The translations under genes and the position numbers were made by a program. The notes under the pieces were generated by a model. It saw only the letters and a program-made list of their open reading frames with translations. It did no database searches and was not told where the DNA came from. Positions 16,609 to 24,557 of a stretch of DNA of 64,000 nt are shown piece by piece; position 1 is the first letter of the stretch, and every line of letters starts with the position of its first letter. The stretch comes from Anoxybacterium sp963668245 (lineage in GTDB: Bacteria; Bacillota; Clostridia; Peptostreptococcales; Anaerovoracaceae), in NCBI GenBank assembly GCA_963668245.2, contig OY764195.2, positions 2,728,001-2,792,000 on the forward strand. Direction: 5' to 3'.

Positions 16609-18024
16609 TTATAATACTGGAAAACGCCGTCTTCGTCTTGGAAAATCAACTAAGACTTCTTTGAAGATAGTCAGCGCTGTTTCCATTGCTTCCAATGAAT
16701 CTGGTGCACTTACTGCAAGCCTTATCATTGGTTTATCAGGTTTTGAACCCACACAAAATCGATTCGCGGATAAAATTTGAACCCCTTTTTCCTGTGCCAA
16801 ATATTCTAATTCCAAATCATCATATTGTTCTGATAGTGATAGAAATCTATAACACGATGTGGTTGCAGGCAACACGTCATATCCAACCATAATCTCGTCA
16901 AATCGCTTATTCCTCTCTGTCAATCTTTTTACTTTTTCTTCTTCAATTTGTGCATATGCACCACTTGACTGAAAAAGCGAAACGATTTCAGAGGTATAAG
17001 GAGATGCCATCCAAATAATATTATTCAGGCCATGAGACAGTTTTTCAACTAGGTTCGTAGGTGAAACGATATAAGAGATACGAAATGCTGGGCTAATCGC
17101 CTTTGAGGTTCCCATAATATAAAGACTTTGCTCTGGTACATATGCGCTTACTGGTTTCAGTTTATCTACCACACTAAAACTGTAAGTTGCATCTTCTATC
17201 AGCAGCAAGTTATACTGATTGATTACTTTTGCCATTGCGATTCTCTTTTTCTCATTTATAGAGATGGTAGTCGGATTCTGATAATCCGGCATCAGATAAA
17301 TCCCTTTCGGCTGTTCCCGTTTGCATGCGGCGTGTAAGACTTCCATGTCCATTCCATTTTCATTTCCCAGAACTGGGATCAAAATAATATTCATATAAGA
17401 AGCCAGACTAATCAACCCAGTATAGGTATATTCATCTACTAAAATACGATCACCCTTTTCAAAAAGGGTCATTAGAATAATCGACAAAGCATTTTGCGTA
17501 CCTGAGGTAATCAAAATGTTTTCTGCTTCTACATCAAGTTTATATGATTTTAGCCAATTTGCTGCCACATATCGATGCTTGATATGTCCCTCCGGAGGAC
17601 AATACCTCATTGTCAGGCCATAATCCATGGAATCCTGCAATTGTTTTGCAAAAGCTTCAATGACTGGATTGCATTCATAAAGAGGGATTGCCATTCCCAA
17701 TGAAATTATTTCAGAATCTTTTCTGTCCGTAAGCAATGAAATAGGCAAACCTGGACTGGCTGCAACAAACGTACCTTTTCCCACAATTCCCTTAAATAGA
17801 CCTTTCTCTTCACAGATTTTATAAGCCCTAGTGACAGTTCCATGATTGACCTTTAATTGATTTGCCAAAACTCGTTGGGGAGGCATTTTATGTCCTCGCG
17901 TTAAAATGCCCTGATGAATATCATTTTGTATTGCTTGCACCAACGCCTGGTAAAGCGGCATATCTGTTTGTGAGTCCAATTGGGGAACCCATCTAATTTC
18001 GTTGCCATATTGATCAAGTTTCAA
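16609..18024 (-). CDS. MocR-type regulator (GntR helix-turn-helix fused to aminotransferase fold)
   Basis: 471 residues starting at a TTG with GGAGG 10 nt upstream. Residues about 20-90 are a GntR winged helix (PLYQALVQAIQNDIHQG, MPPQRVLANQLKVNHGTVTRAYKICEEKGL). The rest is a fold-type I aminotransferase: ITSGTQNALSIIL, LMPDYQNPTT, LIEDATYSF and the PLP lysine in YIMGTSKAISPAFRISYIV. MocR proteins sense PLP or an amino-acid-PLP adduct. It is transcribed away from a LysE-type exporter and their shared spacer is full of ATTGTA half-sites, so it probably controls the exporter and itself. The effector amino acid is unknown. Confidence 0.9.
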   Translation of the reverse strand: MKLDQYGNEIRWVPQLDSQTDMPLYQALVQAIQNDIHQGILTRGHKMPPQRVLANQLKVNHGTVTRAYKICEEKGLFKGIVGKGTFVAASPGLPISLLTDRKDSEIISLGMAIPLYECNPVIEAFAKQLQDSMDYGLTMRYCPPEGHIKHRYVAANWLKSYKLDVEAENILITSGTQNALSIILMTLFEKGDRILVDEYTYTGLISLASYMNIILIPVLGNENGMDMEVLHAACKREQPKGIYLMPDYQNPTTISINEKKRIAMAKVINQYNLLLIEDATYSFSVVDKLKPVSAYVPEQSLYIMGTSKAISPAFRISYIVSPTNLVEKLSHGLNNIIWMASPYTSEIVSLFQSSGAYAQIEEEKVKRLTERNKRFDEIMVGYDVLPATTSCYRFLSLSEQYDDLELEYLAQEKGVQILSANRFCVGSKPDKPMIRLAVSAPDSLEAMETALTIFKEVLVDFPRRRRRFPVL

Positions 18025-18118
18025 TTTCGTTGTTCCTCCCTAAGATCTTTTTTTATAGAAAAATTTTGCTGTATTTTCATTTCACTTAGATGATCCATTC
18101 GCCATTTGCAAAAAAACA

Positions 18119-18175
18119 ATTGTACCTCATACAATCGACCTTGGTTGTAATCAATACAATCACACTATTGTATTG
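18119..18175. promoter_or_regulatory. Cluster of ATTGTA/TACAAT half-sites between MocR and LysE genes
   Basis: Half-sites at 18119, 18130, 18145 (TTGTA), 18155 and 18167. The last two belong to a perfect 9-bp inverted repeat, CAATACAAT with its complement, 6 nt apart (18152-18175). Probable MocR operators for both divergent genes. Confidence 0.6.
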
Positions 18176-18227
18176 TTATATATGTTAGTAATAAAATATA
18201 TTGTATCACCAGCAAGGAGGTAATACA

Positions 18228-18815
18228 ATGGTAGAAATGATACTTTATTCAATTACAATTATGTATACCCCAGGTCCTGTTACCATCACGGCTGCAAACC
18301 TTGGATTAAACCGCAAATTCAAAGAAGGAATCCCTTTTTATGCCGGTGTTAGTTTGGCAATTTTTGTACTATATATCCTCTTTGGTTTTTTTGGCAGTAT
18401 GATTCTTCCCTCCAATTATTTGTGGCTCATTAGCTTAATTGGTGCCTTGTACATGCTTTACCTCGCTTACAAGGTCTATCATTCCAATACCCGATTCAAT
18501 TCTGCTTCAAAGTCAGAAATCGGTTTTACTGGCGGATTCTTTATGCAATTTTTCAATCCAAAAGCAATCATTGCAGTCATGCCGGTGATAACAATTTACT
18601 TTCCTCAATTACATATCAATGGCATACAAATCATATATATGGCTGTTTTTTTCACATTACTCGTCTTTGGAGCGCCTGCCTCCTATGCTTTCATTGGTCA
18701 GTTTTGCTCTCATTTGATTGAAAATGAAAAAACCATTCTTCTTTTCAATCGAACAATGGCTCTTATTTTGGCATATATCGCGATATCCACATTATATCAT
18801 TATGTTTTATTGTGA
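18228..18815 (+). CDS. LysE/RhtB-family amino acid exporter
   Basis: 195 residues from the ATG with AGGAGG 7 nt upstream; nine codons of longer frame are discarded. The N-terminal signature TPGPVTITAANLGLNRKFKEGIPFYAGVSLA and QFFNPKAIIAVMPVI in the middle are those of LysE/RhtB proteins, and there are six hydrophobic segments. Members export amino acids such as lysine, threonine or homoserine lactone through the cytoplasmic membrane. Its divergent partner is a MocR regulator, a common arrangement for exporters that relieve amino-acid excess. The substrate is not determined by the sequence. Confidence 0.88.
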   Translation: MVEMILYSITIMYTPGPVTITAANLGLNRKFKEGIPFYAGVSLAIFVLYILFGFFGSMILPSNYLWLISLIGALYMLYLAYKVYHSNTRFNSASKSEIGFTGGFFMQFFNPKAIIAVMPVITIYFPQLHINGIQIIYMAVFFTLLVFGAPASYAFIGQFCSHLIENEKTILLFNRTMALILAYIAISTLYHYVLL

Positions 18816-18845
18816 TTTATCTAGAGGGATACCATGTTATTTAGA

Positions 18846-19331
18846 TTACACTTTTTCCGTTCCAATGATTGGCATAATGGCTTTATACTCTGGACACAGT
18901 TTTCCGACTAATCTCCAAAAGGACCTGTCGTGATTCATATGCATCAGATGGCAAAGTTCATGAATTACAACATAATCAATAGCCTTCTCTGGAAACACCA
19001 TAAGCTTCCAATGAAAAGTCAGTTCACCCTTTGAATTGCAGCTTCCCCATCGGGTCTCGATTGATTCTATGGTAACTGACTTATACTTTTTTCCAATCAT
19101 CGGCTGGTAATACCTTAAGCGATTCTCAATATGCTTCTTTGCCAGTTTTTTATAAAAGGTGATTAAGGCATTTGTATAGTCCACTTGACCTGCCTCTTTG
19201 GATTCTAATAGAATAAAATCTTCTTTGAGCACACATGTTATTTTTTTTGCATCCGGGTTAATTGTTGCTTTAATCGGCCACTTTTTTCCAAGATACATTA
19301 TACTTTGTTGTTCCATAACTTTCCATTCCAC
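18846..19331 (-). CDS. YgjP-like M48/DUF45 metallopeptidase
   Basis: 161 residues. The zinc site is HELCHLMHMNHDRSFW near residue 128 (HExxH with a downstream His), and ESIETRWGSCNSKGELTFHWKLM precedes it, which is the DUF45/YgjP signature. Length is shorter than E. coli YgjP (about 167), with a compact N-terminus. Likely a cytoplasmic zinc peptidase; members have few known substrates. Two starts are possible: the ATG given and another five codons later that has GGAAAG nearby. It is convergent with the LysE gene, 30 nt away, and no terminator lies between them. Confidence 0.82.
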   Translation of the reverse strand: MEWKVMEQQSIMYLGKKWPIKATINPDAKKITCVLKEDFILLESKEAGQVDYTNALITFYKKLAKKHIENRLRYYQPMIGKKYKSVTIESIETRWGSCNSKGELTFHWKLMVFPEKAIDYVVIHELCHLMHMNHDRSFWRLVGKLCPEYKAIMPIIGTEKV

Positions 19332-19373
19332 TGCTGTTTTACGCGTTAGAGTATGCCCATTTTGAGCGAGCGA

Positions 19374-19409
19374 ATAAAACTACCGCAAAGGTAATATGCG
19401 GTAGTTTTA
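19374..19409 (-). terminator. Terminator of the fad-type operon
   Basis: Perfect stem AAAACTACCGCA with its complement, loop of about 10 nt, T tracts on both sides. It terminates the leftward CoA-transferase transcript. Confidence 0.8.
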
Positions 19410-19490
19410 TTGTTATTATTTCTAATTGAATTCTAGCATTAACCCAACCAAAAAACAATATACATACAAAAAGGTGCTAAGTAGAAATGA

Positions 19491-20798
19491 TTAAATCCAA
19501 GGCATTTTTCCTAACTGTGCTCGCAATTCTGCCCTAAATTCGGGGTGTGCAATTTCAATCAATGACATTGCCCGTTCATGCATAGTCTTGTAACGAAGAT
19601 TTGCCACACCATACTCCGTAACAACATATTCGATGTCATTTCTTGGAGTTGAAACAGGTGTTCCCGCAGCCAATTGTGGAACAATCCTCGAAATCAAATG
19701 ACCAGGTTTGCCTGCTGTCGACGGAAATGCTAAGAATGACCTTCCACCCTTTGAATTAAAAGCACCACGCACAAAATCAACTTGACCTCCTATCCCACTA
19801 AACATTTTTCCTCCTATGCTCTCAGAGGAAGCTTGTCCTAAAAAGTCAACCTCAACACAGGAATTAATACTAACCAAATTGTCATTTCTGCCGATTACGT
19901 CAGGATTGTTACTGTATTCTCCTGGCACTAGCATAATCATTGGGTTGTTATCCAACCATTTATAAAAATCTAGTGAACCCATCACAAAACCAGTAACCAT
20001 CTTTCCCTCATGGTAATTCTTCCGCCTGCAGTTAATGACACCTTGATTCCATAAATCCATAATGCCATCAGAAAACATCTCCGTATGAACGCCTAGATCT
20101 TTTCGATCTTTTAAAAATCCCAAGACGGCATCTGGAATCGACCCAATTCCAAGTTGAAGACAGTCTCCATCCTTGATATATTCGGCAATGTAACCGCCTA
20201 TTTCCTCTTCCACTGGCCCAATTTCTGCTCTTGGCAATGCAAAAGGTGTTGTGTTGGATTCAACAAAATAATCAAACTCAGATACATGATAGTGGCTGCG
20301 TTCTCCTTGGGTTCGAGGGAAGTTTGGATTCACTTCAGCTATTTTTATTTTTGAGTTCTTCATTGCTTGATAGATATACAAGTTAAAGAGAGATAATGAG
20401 CAAAATCCAAAGTCATCTGGTGATGCTACTGTAACAATCAATACATCTGGCTTTAGTGCTGGTCCAACTCCAAACCCCCAGTCCTTCAAGTAAATTGGCA
20501 AGTACTGTCCCGATTCTTCATTAATATGTTTTCTTATGCCACCTGAAGTAAACACAGTTCTAAGCTTCACCTTATGCTTCACATCTTCTGCCACAAACGG
20601 GATACACAACGGCAATCCAGTTACAATAGTAACCTCATTGATATCCTCATCCTTGAGCCGTTCTGCTAATGCATATGCAGATGCGTTTGGACTAGCGGTG
20701 GCTCCACTCATTAAAATGACATCTCCATCTTTTATTTGTTTAAAAATTTGAGTCACATCTTCTGATCGTGTTTCATATAGTACCTTCCAATTCATCAT
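19491..20798 (-). CDS. Acetyl-CoA hydrolase/CoA-transferase family protein (4-hydroxybutyrate/butyrate CoA-transferase type)
   Basis: 435 residues, the usual length for the family. GDCLQLGIGSIPDAVLGFL near residue 216 is the CoA-binding loop, VHTEMFSDGIMDL near 242 carries the catalytic glutamate, and GGQVDFVRGAFNSKGGRSFLAFPSTA is typical of the C-terminal domain. The enzyme should move CoA between acetyl-CoA and a C4 or longer acid in the cytoplasm. It is the last gene of the fad-like operon, 45 nt after an acyl-CoA dehydrogenase, and would let the cell activate or release fatty acids without spending ATP. Whether the acid is butyrate, 4-hydroxybutyrate or something longer is not settled. 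Confidence 0.85.
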   Translation of the reverse strand: MMNWKVLYETRSEDVTQIFKQIKDGDVILMSGATASPNASAYALAERLKDEDINEVTIVTGLPLCIPFVAEDVKHKVKLRTVFTSGGIRKHINEESGQYLPIYLKDWGFGVGPALKPDVLIVTVASPDDFGFCSLSLFNLYIYQAMKNSKIKIAEVNPNFPRTQGERSHYHVSEFDYFVESNTTPFALPRAEIGPVEEEIGGYIAEYIKDGDCLQLGIGSIPDAVLGFLKDRKDLGVHTEMFSDGIMDLWNQGVINCRRKNYHEGKMVTGFVMGSLDFYKWLDNNPMIMLVPGEYSNNPDVIGRNDNLVSINSCVEVDFLGQASSESIGGKMFSGIGGQVDFVRGAFNSKGGRSFLAFPSTAGKPGHLISRIVPQLAAGTPVSTPRNDIEYVVTEYGVANLRYKTMHERAMSLIEIAHPEFRAELRAQLGKMPWI

Positions 20799-20843
20799 TT
20801 TAATCCTTCCCTAATATGATTTGAAGCAACTTTAAATTACACA

Positions 20844-22577
20844 TTAAACACCTATTACGGAATCATTCATTACATATTCGCCGTCTAGAACTTGTACAAA
20901 TTCCGTCCAGAATTTATAATCTTTTTCTTTGTCTATTACCGGCTTCTTCGTTGCTAATTCCTTCAAATAAATCTCCTGCTCTTCTGTATTGTTCTGAGTA
21001 GTTAATTGAATAATGGCAAATTTGTTGATGTCCTTAATAAAGTATCCGAAAATTTGATCCATTAAATCATCATGTATCTCTTGTATTTTTCCGCTTTCAA
21101 GAATCAATTGAGCATACACAATCATCGTGAAAATTTCACCTATGTTCAGCATGTGATCCATATTCTTTCGTAATGATTCGTCAGGAGCAGCATTAGACAG
21201 CATACTTCGGAACAGTTCAATTTGTTCTTTGAAAATTTTAACATTTGGAAGATTAACATCTTGATAAGCTTTATCATACTCAGGGAATTTTATTTTTGCA
21301 AGACCGCCAATAGACTGATAGAATATATTTGTATCATCTTGCGGATCGTTGCGTACCGGCATTTCGGGGAGCTCAACAGGATTAAAGAAATAATTTTCCA
21401 TAAATTTCATTACAAGTGCCATGTTTACATGAGCAGTCCCCTCTAAACGGTACATATAATGAATCGTCGTGTCCGCATCCGATATATAAGTATCTCGCTC
21501 GTATCCCTTTGCACAAACAACATCCATAATATTCTGCATAATAACGGCGCCTTGCGTGCAAACCTTCATTTTCTGAATTGGATTAAAAAGTAAATATCTT
21601 CTATCAGTTTCCGACATACTTCTAAAATAGTCCAGACTTCGTGTAGCGTATAATTTCATTGCATTGGCTCGGCAAAAAGATTCACTCAGGAATGACCGAA
21701 TATGTGGAAAATCAGTTACTGGTTTCCCATATAACATACGCCGATTAGAATGAGTTACCGCCTCGTATAATGCATGAGTTACAATTCCAGTAGAGCAAAA
21801 CCCTAATTGGAACTTACCAATATTAACAGTGGAAAGTCCATCTGCAAATGCTTTATCACCAACTGTAAGGATGTCTCGATCTGTGATTGGGTATTCAATC
21901 ATCTCATACTCTGCGACTACGGCTTGCCCAAGACCAGGCGTCTCAATTCTCTTAACGTAATTGTAATTGCGATGCTGGCTGTCAACAACCCAATAAACCC
22001 ACTCATTCGTCTCAGTATTTTTACCTAGTGTGGTAATCTTCGGTGCAATATGACCATTGCCAATATAATATTTGTTGCCATTTGCAACATATCTTCCGTT
22101 GCCATCTGGTGTTAAGGTACATGCGTTTGCATACAAGTCTGCTCCATGGTCTTTTTCAGACATACCAAAAGCAAAAACATGCCCATCCAGAAGTTGTTTC
22201 GCCAATTCATGTTTCTGTGCTTCATTGGAACCCATCCAAACTGGTCCTACTCCCAGTATGGAAACTTGGTAAGGGTACTGATATGCAAAACCATAGAATC
22301 CTAAAATTTCATTGAATTCACAGATTCTAGAAAGGTCAAAACGCGAATCTGGATTTCCGTATCCACGACAGGTCAACAGCGTTGCAAAGATTTGGTTTTC
22401 GCCTTGATATTTAATCCAGTCTTCTTGCCACCTATATTGTTTGTCATCTTCCCGAATCGATTTCAGCCCTTTGTGCTCAAAAAAATCAATTGTTTTTTGC
22501 ATGATATCATGTGTTTTCTGATCAGAATGTTTTACATTATACTCTTTTGGATTGAGTAATACTGATTTCTTTGCCAT
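20844..22577 (-). CDS. Acyl-CoA dehydrogenase (FadE-like)
   Basis: 577 residues, longer than a standard 380-residue acyl-CoA dehydrogenase and nearer to FadE/acyl-CoA oxidase length, with a C-terminal helical extension from about residue 440. FAFGMSEKDHGADLYANACTL is the flavin/substrate segment with the usual E-x-x-xGAD pattern. KYYIGNGHIAP is the flavin loop, IGKFQLGFCSTGIVTHALYEAVTHSNRRMLYGKPVTDFPHIR covers the arginine region, and YMYRLEGTAHVNMALVMKFMENYF near 390 is where the catalytic acid would be sought. It should introduce the 2,3 double bond into an acyl-CoA. It sits between a SatP-like transporter and a CoA-transferase. No Etf genes are nearby. Confidence 0.8.
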   Translation of the reverse strand: MAKKSVLLNPKEYNVKHSDQKTHDIMQKTIDFFEHKGLKSIREDDKQYRWQEDWIKYQGENQIFATLLTCRGYGNPDSRFDLSRICEFNEILGFYGFAYQYPYQVSILGVGPVWMGSNEAQKHELAKQLLDGHVFAFGMSEKDHGADLYANACTLTPDGNGRYVANGNKYYIGNGHIAPKITTLGKNTETNEWVYWVVDSQHRNYNYVKRIETPGLGQAVVAEYEMIEYPITDRDILTVGDKAFADGLSTVNIGKFQLGFCSTGIVTHALYEAVTHSNRRMLYGKPVTDFPHIRSFLSESFCRANAMKLYATRSLDYFRSMSETDRRYLLFNPIQKMKVCTQGAVIMQNIMDVVCAKGYERDTYISDADTTIHYMYRLEGTAHVNMALVMKFMENYFFNPVELPEMPVRNDPQDDTNIFYQSIGGLAKIKFPEYDKAYQDVNLPNVKIFKEQIELFRSMLSNAAPDESLRKNMDHMLNIGEIFTMIVYAQLILESGKIQEIHDDLMDQIFGYFIKDINKFAIIQLTTQNNTEEQEIYLKELATKKPVIDKEKDYKFWTEFVQVLDGEYVMNDSVIGV

Positions 22578-22654
22578 AATATTTTACCCTTTCTATTTAT
22601 ATCATTTTGCCTTGTTCTAAGTTCAGAAACAAGACACCAAATACATCATTTACA

Positions 22655-23302
22655 TTAAGCGATTGTATCTACTGAAGAAGAATCCTTTTGCACTGCCTTG
22701 TTTTTGGCTGCCAACAAAGGCTTTCCAATCGGCAAAAATATACGCCCATATGATGTATTAAGCAAGATTGCTGAGGAAAGATAAATCGTTACTCCTGTCG
22801 CAATCAACAACAAGTTTGAGATGATTGGCTTAAACGTAGATGGATCTAAAAGTCCAAGATCAATGATTGCAATACCAAAAACTGCAACATCAAGTATGAG
22901 AACAAGGATATTCATGGCAAGCGGCGATTCTCGCAAATATGCTACTGTATAAAACAGAAGGGTTAGGGAGAGAACTGCCCAAGCATAGCCATCAACATGA
23001 GTTTCAAGAGGCCAACTATTTTTTATTGCAAAATATTTAAAGAACATTTCCAAAGAACCCGTTAGCATAAAGAAAGCAGAAAAGAACAGAAAGACATTAC
23101 CACCAGTTGTTTTACCTTCATTCAGTTCAATAACCGCAACAACGATCTGTATAACGAATCCGCCAAATAGCCAGCATCCCATTAATCCTAGCCCACCTGC
23201 TGAAATTTTTCCTCCCATCAGCGCAGAAAAAAGAAGGCACGCAATTGCCAAAGCAACCAGACCTGCGGGAGTTGGGTTTGCCCATCTGTGGTTTTGATTC
23301 AT
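22655..23302 (-). CDS. SatP/GPR1-FUN34-YaaH family acetate/short-chain acid transporter
   Basis: 215 residues with six hydrophobic segments. The family signature NPTPAGLVALAIACLLFS near the N-terminus (NPxPxGL) is present, followed by GGFVIQIVVAVIELNEGKTTGGNVFLFFSAFF, also typical. Members carry acetate, succinate or other short acids with protons. The ATG used is the third codon after a first ATG that overlaps the GAAAGGA ribosome binding site. It lies inside the fad-like operon between the thiolase and acyl-CoA dehydrogenase genes, which suggests it imports the acid the operon degrades, or exports the acid it makes. Confidence 0.8.
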   Translation of the reverse strand: MNQNHRWANPTPAGLVALAIACLLFSALMGGKISAGGLGLMGCWLFGGFVIQIVVAVIELNEGKTTGGNVFLFFSAFFMLTGSLEMFFKYFAIKNSWPLETHVDGYAWAVLSLTLLFYTVAYLRESPLAMNILVLILDVAVFGIAIIDLGLLDPSTFKPIISNLLLIATGVTIYLSSAILLNTSYGRIFLPIGKPLLAAKNKAVQKDSSSVDTIA

Positions 23303-23357
23303 AATAATCATTTTCCTTTCTTTCGTTTATATTGCATTATTTATAGCACGAATGAGT

Positions 23358-24542
23358 TCACAGTAATTCAAAAATTGCTGCTGCACCCATGCCACCTCCA
23401 ATGCACATACTAACTAATCCATATTTTACATCACGAAGCTTCATTTCACTTAAAAGCTTTACGGTCAAGAAGGCACCAGTACAGCCTAACGGATGTCCCA
23501 GCGCAATCGCACCTCCATTCACGTTAACAATCTCCTTATTTATCCCAAGCTCTTTCATGCATGCGATTGCCTGTGCCGCAAATGCTTCATTGAGTTCAAT
23601 CAGACCGATGTCCTTCAGTTCCATTTCCGTCATGGAAAGAACCTTTGGAATCGCTTCTATCGGGCCGATACCCATGTATTCCGGGGCAACACCAGCAACA
23701 GCAAACCCTTTAAATTTTGCAATAGGATTCATCCCTAGCTCTTTTACCTTTTCCCCTGACACGATCAGCACCATTGCTGCACCATCGCTCATCTGAGAGG
23801 CATTACCAGGTGTAACACTACCTCCTGCTTTAAATACTGGTTTCAGTTTACTCAGGTTTTCTTCCGTGATTCCCTCTCGTATCCCTTCATCTTTAGTGTA
23901 AACAGCCGTTTCTTTTTTCGGATATCCATTTATCCGTTTCGTTGCTTTCACACCTTCAATCGGAATAATTTGAGAATCAAATCGACCAGTCATCTGCGCA
24001 TTAGCTGCTTTCCGATGACTTTCCACTGCAAACTGATCTTGCTCCTGACGAGAAATACCATACCGCGATGCAACATTTTCAGCCGTGATGCCCATGTTGG
24101 ACTGATAGCGGGGTATATTATCCATTAAGTATGGATTTGCTACAAGAATGTTTCCCATCATCGGGACCATACTCATAGACTCAACTCCACCTGCCAATAC
24201 AATGTCGGCTTGCCCTGCCATAATGCTGTTTGCCCCCATGGCGATTGTTTGAAGCCCGGATGAACAAAAACGATTGACGGTCGCTGCAGGTACACTTTCA
24301 GGTAAACCTGCACGCAACAACACAGTACGTGCTATATTCATGCCCTGCTCCGCTTCTGGGAAGGCACATCCAAGCAGAAAATCATCAATTTCACTAACGT
24401 TAAGTTCAGGAACTTGCGATAGTGTTCCTCTGATTACCTGCGCGGCTATTTCATCAGGCCATGTGTCTTTAAAGATTCCTTTGCTGGCTTTCCCGATGGG
24501 TGATCTTCCAAATGCTACAATATAAGCATCTTTCCTATTCAT
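23358..24542 (-). CDS. Acetyl-CoA acyltransferase (thiolase, FadA-like)
   Basis: 394 residues, normal for a thiolase. The nucleophilic cysteine is in NRFCSSGLQT near residue 87, the His is in GGAIALGHPLGCTG near 347 and the second Cys is in SMCIGGGMGAA near 377. AGGVESMSMVPM and LIELNEAFAAQAIA are also diagnostic. It cleaves 3-ketoacyl-CoA with CoA, or condenses two acetyl-CoA in the other direction. The ATG chosen has GGAG 10 nt upstream; an ATG three codons earlier is too close to it. It lies 15 nt after the fadN-like gene, and the pair repeats the order of B. subtilis fadNA. Confidence 0.92.
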   Translation of the reverse strand: MNRKDAYIVAFGRSPIGKASKGIFKDTWPDEIAAQVIRGTLSQVPELNVSEIDDFLLGCAFPEAEQGMNIARTVLLRAGLPESVPAATVNRFCSSGLQTIAMGANSIMAGQADIVLAGGVESMSMVPMMGNILVANPYLMDNIPRYQSNMGITAENVASRYGISRQEQDQFAVESHRKAANAQMTGRFDSQIIPIEGVKATKRINGYPKKETAVYTKDEGIREGITEENLSKLKPVFKAGGSVTPGNASQMSDGAAMVLIVSGEKVKELGMNPIAKFKGFAVAGVAPEYMGIGPIEAIPKVLSMTEMELKDIGLIELNEAFAAQAIACMKELGINKEIVNVNGGAIALGHPLGCTGAFLTVKLLSEMKLRDVKYGLVSMCIGGGMGAAAIFELL

Positions 24543-24557
24543 AAATATCATACTCCT

